Assembly (NCBI GenBank): GCA_903925515.1
Contig: CAIYFP010000169.1
Span: forward strand, 1 to 13,123
Direction of reading: 5' to 3'
Source of the DNA: an uncultured Verrucomicrobiota bacterium
Lineage (GTDB): Bacteria > Verrucomicrobiota > Verrucomicrobiia > Limisphaerales > UBA9464
Length of the DNA stretch: 13,123 bases
The notes beneath the pieces were generated by a model. It saw nothing but the letters and a program-made list of their open reading frames with translations, did not search any database and was not told the DNA's origin. Each line of letters starts with the position of its first letter. The stretch's first letter is position 1. This document shows, piece after piece, positions 5,186 through 11,381 of the stretch. Both the position numbers and the translations under genes were made by a program.

Positions 5186-7570
5186 ATGGAAGCCAAGCCA
5201 GTCCTCGCTCTCTCCGCCGCGCTCGTCGTCGGCGCCGCCGTCGGCTACGTCGCCGCCACCCGGGACAACGCGCCGACGCGCCCCGCGAACCACGCCGTTG
5301 CCAACGGGTCGGAGGCCGCCATGCCGACGGCCCCCTCCCCCAAGGCCCAGGGCCCGGCTCCCAACCCCGGCGACACCCCGGCCACATCACCCTCCGGCGA
5401 CTGGGCCGCCGACCTCCATGCCGCCGTCGCGCTCTCCCCCGCGACCGCCCGCGCCGACCGCATTCGCGAGCTCGCCGCCGCCGCACCCCTCGCCGACATC
5501 GTCCGCATCCTTGAGGTGGCCCACGCCGTCCTTCCCGCCGAGCACTTCGGCGTCTTCGGCGAACGCCTCCTCCAACGCCTCGCCGCCACCGAACCCCTCA
5601 AGGCCATGGCCATCGCCGGGAGGGAAGGCCGCGACGGCCACCACAACTTCGAGCACGAATGGCGCGGCGCCATCCTCGAGGTCTGGCTCGAATCCGACGC
5701 CCCCGCCGCCGTCCGCTGGTTCCAATCCCTGCCGCCCGGCAATGCCCGCGACCGCGCCCAATACGTCTTTGCAACCACCATCGCCCGACGCGCCCCCGCC
5801 CATGGCGTCGCGCTCGTCCGCTCCCTTGCCAGCGCGGGCGAGCGCCATGAGTTCGCCAACGAGTTCTTCTACGAATGGGCGCAGTCCGACCCGCGCGCCG
5901 CCCTCAACGCCGCCAACGAGTTCTTCAAGCTGCCCAAGGATGCCGGCGAGCTTGGACGCCTCATCGGTTCATGGGCCAAGCGAGACGCTGCCGCCGCCAC
6001 CGCCCACCTCCGTTCCCTCGGCGACGGCCCCGCCCAAGCCCGCCTCGCGCGCTCCGTCCTCTCCAGCCTCGCCGAATCCTCCCCGGCCCTTGCGGCGGAG
6101 CTTCTCCCCCGTTTCCCCAAGGCACTCCGGCACCCCGAGACCGTGTCCGCCATCGTCTCGCAATGGGCCAGCCGCGACCTCCCCGCCGCCCTGCGCTGGG
6201 CCGAGGGCATGGACAACCCCGAGACCCGCCGCATCGCCCTCGCGGCCGCAATCGAGTGGGCCTCCAACGAGGATCCCAAGGCCGCGCTCGACCTCTATCA
6301 AAGGCACCAAAACGACCCCGCCCTCGCCGGCCAGCTCGCCCTTGCCGCCGCCGGCTCCTTCGCCTCCGACCCCCAGGCGGGCCTTCGCTGGATCGAATCC
6401 CTCCCTTCCATGGCCGCCCGAGACGTCGCCTTCACGGGCCTATTCAACGCATGGGCCAAGCAGGATCCCAAGGGCGCAGCCCAGCACGCCGCCACCCTGC
6501 CCCCCGGACAAGCCCGCAACGCATCCCTCGGCACGGTCGCAAACGCCCTCGCCTCCGCCGACCCCGACGCCTTGCTTCCATGGCTCAAGTCCCTTGCCAG
6601 CCCCAAGGAACGACTCGATGTCGGCCGCCAAATCGCATGGCAACTCGCCAGCAACCACCCCGAGCAAGGCATCGCCATCCTGGATTCCCTTCCCAACGGC
6701 GCGGCTCGCGCCCAGTCCATGGCCCAGTTCGCCGAGGCATGGAGCCAGAACGACCTCGACGGCGCCGTCTCATGGATGAAAACCCTCAAGGATGCAGCCG
6801 CCCAGAAGTCCATCCTCGGGGGCATCCTCAGCCCATGGACCGAATCCGACCCCGCCGCCGCCGCCGCCCACCTCGCCTCCCTCCCCGCCTCGCAGGTCCC
6901 CAACGACGCATGGAGCACCTTGGCATCCCAATGGGCCCCCAAGGACCCCAAGGCCGCCCTCGCATGGGCCAAGGCACTCCCCGAGGGCAACGCCTCCCAG
7001 CAGGCCATCCAGGCCGTCGTCGGCTCATGGGCCAACCAAGCCCCCGCCGACGCCTTCCAGTTCGCTCAATCCCTGCCCAGCCCCGAGGCACGCTCCGAAT
7101 CCATCAAGGCCGCCTTCCAGGCATGGGCCGGCAACAACCCTGCCGAGGCCGCCGCCGCCCTCGACAAGCTCCCCGACCCCGCCCAACGCTCCGAGGTCAC
7201 CTCCGAGGTCATCAGTCGCTGGGCGGGCCAAGACCCCGTCGCCGCCGCCCAATGGCTTGCCGCCCAGCCCGACTCCAGCCGCACCGACGAGGTCCTCTCC
7301 TCGCTCGCCTCCCAGCTCGTCCAGTACGAGCCCCAGACCGCCGTCCAATGGGCCGCCTCCATCAAGGACGCCGACACCCGCAACGGCATGATCGTCCAGA
7401 GCGCCCAGCAATGGCTGGAGTCCAACCCCGACGAGGCCAACGCATGGCTCAAGACCTCCGGCCTCGACGAATCCCTCGTCCAACAAATCCATGGCAACGG
7501 GGACCAAGGCGACACGCCTCGCTTCCCCCTCAAGATCAACCCAGCGCTCCGCCGCCGTTACGGGCTCTGA
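5186..7570 (+). CDS. Membrane-anchored protein with about twenty 32-residue helical repeats
   Basis: This is a 794-residue protein of unknown function. Residues about 4-21 form one hydrophobic anchor (or uncleaved signal) and residues 30-75 a Pro/Ala-rich linker. From about 130 to 765 runs a tandem array with a strict 32-residue period. The consensus is W-A-x-x-D-P-x-A-A-x-x-W-x-x-x-L-P, then a second helix ending before the next W. I count 19 clear units plus one degenerate unit at the front. Examples of unit starts are EWAQSDPRAAL, AWAKQDPKGAA, QWAPKDPKAALAWAKALP and RWAGQDPVAAAQW. The pattern predicts an alpha-solenoid like HEAT or TPR proteins, presumably a periplasmic binding scaffold. 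I recall similar WA-x-x-DP repeat proteins in Verrucomicrobiota, with no known role. The ATG at 5186 is chosen because it puts the anchor at the N-terminus; upstream in-frame ATGs would add a basic, unstructured lead. It converges on the nucleotidyltransferase gene, 48 bases away. Confidence 0.88.
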   Translation: MEAKPVLALSAALVVGAAVGYVAATRDNAPTRPANHAVANGSEAAMPTAPSPKAQGPAPNPGDTPATSPSGDWAADLHAAVALSPATARADRIRELAAAAPLADIVRILEVAHAVLPAEHFGVFGERLLQRLAATEPLKAMAIAGREGRDGHHNFEHEWRGAILEVWLESDAPAAVRWFQSLPPGNARDRAQYVFATTIARRAPAHGVALVRSLASAGERHEFANEFFYEWAQSDPRAALNAANEFFKLPKDAGELGRLIGSWAKRDAAAATAHLRSLGDGPAQARLARSVLSSLAESSPALAAELLPRFPKALRHPETVSAIVSQWASRDLPAALRWAEGMDNPETRRIALAAAIEWASNEDPKAALDLYQRHQNDPALAGQLALAAAGSFASDPQAGLRWIESLPSMAARDVAFTGLFNAWAKQDPKGAAQHAATLPPGQARNASLGTVANALASADPDALLPWLKSLASPKERLDVGRQIAWQLASNHPEQGIAILDSLPNGAARAQSMAQFAEAWSQNDLDGAVSWMKTLKDAAAQKSILGGILSPWTESDPAAAAAHLASLPASQVPNDAWSTLASQWAPKDPKAALAWAKALPEGNASQQAIQAVVGSWANQAPADAFQFAQSLPSPEARSESIKAAFQAWAGNNPAEAAAALDKLPDPAQRSEVTSEVISRWAGQDPVAAAQWLAAQPDSSRTDEVLSSLASQLVQYEPQTAVQWAASIKDADTRNGMIVQSAQQWLESNPDEANAWLKTSGLDESLVQQIHGNGDQGDTPRFPLKINPALRRRYGL

Positions 7571-7618
7571 CCCCCGCCGCCTTCCAGGCAGGTCGGCTCC
7601 GCGCTGTCGCCATGCGGT

Positions 7619-8194
7619 TCAGCGCCCGAATCGATCCCGCATCCTCTCAAGGTCCTCGAGGATTCCAGGCGCATCCTTGAGCTCCGCCAGCGGCCCCAGA
7701 TCCCTCCGGATGGCGCGCCAATCCAGCCTCCCGCCATGACGGACCAAAACCCGTTCAATGTCAGACCAATCCCGGGTCCGGCCCGCGAAGGCCTTCATCA
7801 CGACGAGATCCTCCGCGGTGCATACCCGGAGAAAAACCCCTGGCAGGTACTCGTGCTTCTCGGCGCGGCCGGTCATCTGCTCCTCGAAGGGCAGTCCTCC
7901 GAGGGCCACATCGATCGGGATGCCATCCGCCGTGTTCAGAAGAAGCACCCGATGCGCCTCCGCAAACGCGGCGGCGTCCGGAATCCTCGCGTCAAATCGC
8001 CGGAGAAAAGCCTCGATCACCGGCGCCTCGTTCCCAAAGCCGCAGAACAGGGTCAGGTCGATGTCCCTCGTCACTCGCGGTTCCCCCCAATGCTGGACGG
8101 CCACCCCGCCGATGAAGGCAAAGGCGAAGCCCCGCTCCTCGCACAACGCCTGCGCGGCAACCGCGGCGTCTATCCAAGGGAAGCGCGGTGCCAT
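7619..8194 (-). CDS. Minimal nucleotidyltransferase (AbiEii-like / MNT type)
   Basis: The 191-residue protein has the core of the DNA polymerase beta-type nucleotidyltransferase fold. GG at 29-30 lies in FIGGVAVQHWG, RVTRDIDLTL follows with D44 and D46, and a third acidic residue D95 sits in GIPIDVALGG. All three catalytic acidic residues are present, so transfer of an NMP group to a target (tRNA, protein or small molecule) is plausible. TAEDLVVMKAFAGRTRDWSDIE near 140-160 is the C-terminal helical segment typical of AbiEii-like toxins. The ATG at 8194 is preferred over a GTG at 8233, because the shorter form starts just before the first helix. It overlaps the small upstream gene by 25 bases, so translation is probably coupled. 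A toxin role is inference from family and layout. Confidence 0.85.
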   Translation of the reverse strand: MAPRFPWIDAAVAAQALCEERGFAFAFIGGVAVQHWGEPRVTRDIDLTLFCGFGNEAPVIEAFLRRFDARIPDAAAFAEAHRVLLLNTADGIPIDVALGGLPFEEQMTGRAEKHEYLPGVFLRVCTAEDLVVMKAFAGRTRDWSDIERVLVRHGGRLDWRAIRRDLGPLAELKDAPGILEDLERMRDRFGR

Positions 8195-8436
8195 CGCAGG
8201 AACAGCCTTTGCTGCTCGACAAGGCCCGACCACCGCGGGCCCGCATCCTTGAACCGGGCGGACTCAAAGGCACCCGCGAGCTGCATCAAGGCCCGGGGCG
8301 TCTTCGTCGCCCGCAGCTCCGCCGCCCGCAGCGCGTCCATGGCTTCGCCCGCATCCCTCCAGGTGCGCACCCATCGCCTTCCCGCGGCGACCTGCTCCGG
8401 CGCCCAGCCGGACAAGGGCGATCTTGACGTGTCCAC
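8170..8436 (-). CDS. Small partner protein of the nucleotidyltransferase (putative antitoxin)
   Basis: This 88-residue protein is mostly helical and basic, with ALRAAELRATKTPRAL in the middle and GLVEQQRLFLRWHR near the C-terminus. It has no membrane segment or recognised DNA-binding motif. I do not recognise a named domain, though I recall small proteins ending in a similar SGLVEQQ-type motif upstream of this kind of nucleotidyltransferase. The start is the GTG at 8436, with GGAG directly adjacent and a stop codon a few codons upstream; TTG at 8415 is an alternative. Its stop lies inside the nucleotidyltransferase gene (25-base overlap), and it begins 48 bases after the aminotransferase stop on the same strand. 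Role as antitoxin or substrate-recruiting partner is inferred from gene order. Confidence 0.65.
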   Translation of the reverse strand: MDTSRSPLSGWAPEQVAAGRRWVRTWRDAGEAMDALRAAELRATKTPRALMQLAGAFESARFKDAGPRWSGLVEQQRLFLRWHRASLG

Positions 8437-8484
8437 CTCCGCATCACTACCGCCTCACCCTCCGGCGGCCAAGCCCTCTTTGGC

Positions 8485-9588
8485 TCAGGCACGAAAGAAC
8501 GAACGCACCGCGCCGACCACATGGTCCACCTGTGCGTCCGTCAACTCCGGGTACATCGGCAAGGGCAACACCCTCCGTGCAACCCGCTCAGCCACCGGAT
8601 AATCCCCCTCCTTCCACCCGGCGCCCTCGAAGCACTTCTGCAAGTGCAACGGCAACGGGTAGTAAATCAACGTCGGCACCCCGTTCGCCTCAAGGTGCGC
8701 CTTCAAGCCGTCCCGCCCGTCCAACTGGATCGCGTACACGTGCCAGCACGACGTGTTCCCCTCCGCCAACACGGGCAACTCCACGGGCAACCCGGACATC
8801 CCCTCGCTGTACCTCGCCGCAATCTCCGCCCGACGCGCCGTCCACCCCGCCAGCCTCGGCAGCTTCACCCGCAGGATCGCCGCCTGCATCTCGTCCAACC
8901 TCGAGTTGTACCCGTGCAGGTCATGGTGGTAGCGCCGCTCGATGCCGTGCACCCGAAGCATCTTCAGCTTGCGCGCCAACCCCTCGTCGCTCGTCACGCA
9001 CATCCCGCCGTCGCCCGCCGCCCCAAGGTTCTTCGTCGGGTAAAAGCTGATGCACCCAATGTCCCCGATCCCGCCCAACAAACGGCCGTTCCATGACGCC
9101 CCGATCGCCTGAGCGCAATCCTCCACGATCCGAAGCCCATGCCTCGATGCGAGCTCCAGCAACGGCCCCAGTGGCGCCGCCTGCCCAAACAGGTGCACCG
9201 GGATGATCGCCTTCGTCCGCCCCGTCACCCGCCGCGCCACGTCCGCCGCGTCCAGCGTGAACGTCCTCGGGTCAATGTCCGCGAACACCAGCCGCGCCCC
9301 CACCTGGACCACAGACTCCGCCGGCGCGATGTACGTGAACGGCGTCGTGATCACCTCGTCCCCCGGCCCCACGTCCAACGCCCGCAACGCCAGCGTCAAC
9401 GCGTCCGAGCCCGAGTTCACCCCCACGCCGAACCGCGCCCCGGCCACCGACGCCACCTCGGCCTCCAACGCCGACACGTTCGGCCCAAGGATGAACCGGC
9501 CGTCGTCCAGCACGGACGTCACCGCACGAATCAACTCCTCCCGCAACGCCACCACCTGCGCCGACGGGTTCAAGAACGGAACCTGCAT
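8485..9588 (-). CDS. DegT/DnrJ/EryC1/StrS-family PLP sugar aminotransferase
   Basis: The 367-residue enzyme transfers an amino group to a nucleotide-linked keto sugar, for surface polysaccharide or glycan synthesis. It is fold-type I PLP-dependent. The substrate/PLP region NSGSDAL lies at 58-64, EDCAQAIGA at 156-164 carries the Asp that contacts the PLP ring nitrogen, and the Schiff-base lysine K186 lies in SFYPTKNLGAAGDGGM. The C-terminal part has RRYHHDLHGYNSRLDEMQAAIL at 218-239, split across the dimer interface, and GVPTLIYYPLPLH. The pattern around RTKAIIPVHLFGQ and the YPLPLH segment is closest, from memory, to WbpE- or FdtB/QdtB-like enzymes, but the exact sugar cannot be told. The ATG at 9588 starts the usual MxVPFLNP lead. 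It lies 82 bases downstream of the Gre-like gene on the same strand. No sugar-nucleotide dehydratase or glycosyltransferase is nearby. Confidence 0.94.
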   Translation of the reverse strand: MQVPFLNPSAQVVALREELIRAVTSVLDDGRFILGPNVSALEAEVASVAGARFGVGVNSGSDALTLALRALDVGPGDEVITTPFTYIAPAESVVQVGARLVFADIDPRTFTLDAADVARRVTGRTKAIIPVHLFGQAAPLGPLLELASRHGLRIVEDCAQAIGASWNGRLLGGIGDIGCISFYPTKNLGAAGDGGMCVTSDEGLARKLKMLRVHGIERRYHHDLHGYNSRLDEMQAAILRVKLPRLAGWTARRAEIAARYSEGMSGLPVELPVLAEGNTSCWHVYAIQLDGRDGLKAHLEANGVPTLIYYPLPLHLQKCFEGAGWKEGDYPVAERVARRVLPLPMYPELTDAQVDHVVGAVRSFFRA

Positions 9589-9632
9589 CGGTCCGAATCC
9601 TATCCTCGCACCGCCGGCGCGACGAACCATTT

Positions 9633-9659
9633 CCCCCGCCACCCCCGCCACCCCCGCCA
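9633..9659. repeat. Three perfect copies of a 9-base tandem repeat
   Basis: CCCCCGCCA occurs three times head to tail in the short spacer between the Gre-like stop and the aminotransferase start. Copy number in such an array can change by slippage. It sits about 45 bases upstream of the aminotransferase ATG, where a change in length could alter the leader. Confidence 0.75.
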
Positions 9660-9670
9660 CACCCAGCACC

Positions 9671-10144
9671 TCAGCACACCTCGCGCAACGCCGCCTCGGC
9701 CCCGGATGGCAACCGGATACGTTCGCCCGCCTTCCTCCCCTGCATCGCGCGCCCGATCGGCGACGAGGGCGTGACCACCGTCACCTCCACGCCCCCGCAG
9801 TCCACCTCCGTCCCGCCCGCGCAGGGCGCCACAAGGTACCATGACTTCGCACGCCCCTCGCCCATGCACACCATGGAACCCTCCCCCACCGTCGTTCCGG
9901 CCGTCGGCACGCTCGCCCGCCAACTGCAAAACAACGCCAGCGCCCGCTCCACCTCCGCCGCCTGCCTCGATTGCCCCCGTGCAAGGTACGAGGCCTCCAG
10001 ACCGCGCGTGTCGTACTTGTTCTCCGCCTTGCTTTGCTCGTCCGTCGCCTCCGCCGCCGCCGTCCGCGCCGCGCGCAGGTACAACGCCACGTCCTCCTCC
10101 AGTCTCGTGATCACCGCCTCGATGGCCTTCTTCTTGTCCGGCAT
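9671..10144 (-). CDS. GreA/GreB-like transcription elongation factor family protein
   Basis: The 157-residue protein has the two-part Gre architecture. Residues about 1-77 form an antiparallel coiled coil, and about 85-150 a FKBP-like C-terminal domain ending in VVTPSSPIGRAMQGRKAGERI at 123-143, which matches the closing Gre motif (S-P-x-G-x-A-x-x-G-x-x-x-G). The coiled-coil tip region reads ATDEQSKAENKYDTRGLEAS at 33-52, not the GDLxENxEY of true GreA. This is the signature I recall for a separate group of GreA/B-like proteins often mislabelled in databases. Acidic residues D35, E36 and E41 could still reach the polymerase secondary channel. It may modulate RNA polymerase rather than drive transcript cleavage. 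The ATG at 10144 lacks a good ribosome-binding site, and the frame stays open upstream, but that part is repeat DNA. Confidence 0.8.
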   Translation of the reverse strand: MPDKKKAIEAVITRLEEDVALYLRAARTAAAEATDEQSKAENKYDTRGLEASYLARGQSRQAAEVERALALFCSWRASVPTAGTTVGEGSMVCMGEGRAKSWYLVAPCAGGTEVDCGGVEVTVVTPSSPIGRAMQGRKAGERIRLPSGAEAALREVC

Positions 10145-10391
10145 GCCGCCGCGAACTGAACCCAATCCGCTCAACCGCTGGCAACCGCCGAAACACGGCC
10201 GGTCCACGTCGCTCGCGCCGGAAGAAGTGGAGGTGGGGCCATGAACCTTCGGCGCCGTCATAGGTGGGCAAGGGTCGTCCGATGGCGGGGCGGGGGAAGA
10301 GGCTGCCCGGGGGTAGTCGAGGATGGTGTCCAGTCGCTTGAGTTCCTGGTCGAAGCCAACCTTGGCGACCTTGCATGAGATGCCGGCCCGG

Positions 10392-10500
10392 GGTCGCGTC
10401 TCGCCCATGGCTGGTGATTTGCCGCGGGGATTCTCGTCTCCAACGAGGAGCGGGCCACGACGTGGGACGCGTAAAGGGCCGCGGCCGTTCGGCCTGCTCC
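10392..10500. repeat. Dispersed intergenic repeat, copy 2
   Basis: It starts GTCGCGTCTCGCCC, continues through GCCGCGGGGATTCTCG and CCAACG, and contains the same CCACGACGTGGGACGCG block as copy 1, with the 11-base palindrome CCACG-A-CGTGG at 10455-10465. Compared with copy 1 it has six extra bases or so (AGGAGCGGG region) before the palindrome and diverges after about 10480. Both copies lie in the same orientation and outside genes. The right boundary is uncertain and could extend to about 10563. Confidence 0.65.
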
Positions 10501-10563
10501 ATGAAAGCCCGGGGGCGGCCAGCGGGGAGGCTCGTATGGCAGCGCCCAAGGAGGCAGCGCCGC

Positions 10564-10609
10564 CATCCATGCATCGACGCCACGCGACCTGCGGCCGTGT
10601 GCATGGATG
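10564..10609 (-). terminator. Inverted repeat just downstream of sufT
   Basis: CATCCATGCA (10564-10573) and TGCATGGATG (10600-10609) are exact reverse complements with a 26-base loop. They begin about 21 bases past the sufT stop in its direction of transcription. This could be a 3' hairpin that stabilises or ends the sufT message. There is no T-run, so terminator function is a guess. Confidence 0.3.
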
Positions 10610-10630
10610 CCATGCCCCTTGCGCCACGCC

Positions 10631-11176
10631 TCACTCGATCCCCAGCAGGCGACGCCCCTCCGGCGTGATCATGCTCTGGTGCCATGGCGGTTCCCACACG
10701 ATCTCCACGCTCGCGTCCACCACCCCGGGAAGGCACAGGATCCGTTGCTGGGCATCCCCGGCAATCGTTGCACCCATCCCGCACCCGGGCGCCGTCAGCG
10801 TCATCTTCACGAACACCTTCCTCCCGCCGTCCACGGCCTCGATGCCCATGTCGTACACGAGCCCGAGATCAACGATGTTGACCGGGATCTCGGGGTCGTA
10901 GCAGGAGCGAAGCGTCTCCCAGACCATCTTCTCGTCCACGTCGCCCTCGACTGCCGGTGTGGCCGGGGCCGCCTCCACCGTCTCCCCCAGCGCGTCCGCG
11001 TCCCTCTGCGCAATCCGGAACAACCCCCCTAGCTTGGTGGCACAGACGGTGAACGAGCCCCCGAGCCGCTGGGTAATGCTCACCTCCGTGCCCGCCGGCA
11101 GCATGACCGTGTTCCCCGCCGGTATCTGCACGGCATCGCAATCGCGGCCCAAAAAAACAGTCGATTCCTTCTGCAT
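10631..11176 (-). CDS. sufT: Fe-S cluster assembly protein SufT (MIP18/DUF59 family)
   Basis: The 181-residue protein acts in maturation of iron-sulfur proteins. Residues about 1-60 are the extra N-terminal part of the long SufT form (VFLGRDCDAVQIPAG, then LPAGTEVSITQRLGGSFTV). Residues about 82-181 are the MIP18/DUF59 domain. It has the family core CYDPEIPVNIVDLGLVYD at 92-109, MTLTAPGCGMG at 125-135 with the conserved Cys132, and VWEPPWHQSMITPEGRRLLG near the C-terminus. The ATG at 11176 is preceded by AGGGATG at a workable distance and gives the usual N-terminus. In many bacteria sufT sits in a suf operon; here it is alone, divergent from the tolC-like gene and followed by the 486-base spacer. 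A local client could be the Fe-S glycosylase encoded at 4032-5027, but nothing in the sequence links them. Confidence 0.95.
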   Translation of the reverse strand: MQKESTVFLGRDCDAVQIPAGNTVMLPAGTEVSITQRLGGSFTVCATKLGGLFRIAQRDADALGETVEAAPATPAVEGDVDEKMVWETLRSCYDPEIPVNIVDLGLVYDMGIEAVDGGRKVFVKMTLTAPGCGMGATIAGDAQQRILCLPGVVDASVEIVWEPPWHQSMITPEGRRLLGIE

Positions 11177-11381
11177 GACGGCATCCCTACCACCGAACCC
11201 CGCCGGATTCCATGATGCATTGAATCCAACCGCAGCCCCGGAAAGCGCCCGCTCCCCTTGCCATGCCCTCGCGTCCTCGCCCTCATGATTTTGAACGTGC
11301 CATGGCCGTCCCGACGCAACATCCTCCCGCCAACGCGCAACCGCGTGCCATGACCGCACGGCCAAGCGCTTGAACGCATCC
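11177..11381. promoter_or_regulatory. Divergent intergenic region between sufT and the tolC-like gene
   Basis: These 205 bases must hold both promoters. They contain CGGATTCC-AT-GATGCAT (11204-11220) followed directly by TGAATCCA (11221-11228), both shared with the glycosylase/solenoid spacer. No clear -10/-35 pair is visible. The DNA is GC-rich with one AT-richer patch, TGATTTTGAA, at about 11285-11294, which might be part of a promoter for the plus-strand gene. Confidence 0.25.

Larger units (their letters stand above)
10145..10630. other. Gene-free spacer between the Gre-like gene and sufT
   Basis: These 486 bases hold no gene I can support. They contain dispersed-repeat copy 2 (listed separately), a pair of GGCAGCGCC direct repeats at 10538-10546 and 10553-10561, and an inverted repeat just past the sufT stop. 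On the minus strand the reading frame of the Gre-like gene stays open through the spacer. It includes a plausible-looking helical stretch, VAKVGFDQELKRLDTIL, at about 10320-10375, directly next to the repeat. This might be a conserved short peptide travelling with the repeat, or chance. Confidence 0.5.

Noticed and set aside
5186..7570. CRISPR-like array, suggested by recurring words such as CATGGGCCAAG at regular spacing
   Set aside because: The spacing is 96 bases and in frame, and the recurring words encode the conserved W-A motif of a protein repeat. There are no identical repeats with unique spacers.
5875..7680. Plus-strand frame of about 600 codons inside the solenoid gene
   Set aside because: It is Arg/Pro-rich with no motif, and arises from the repetitive GC-rich codons of the solenoid frame.
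10145..10627. N-terminal extension of the Gre-like protein through the spacer
   Set aside because: The open frame crosses the dispersed repeat and is mostly low-complexity. The ATG at 10144 gives a normal Gre-like length.
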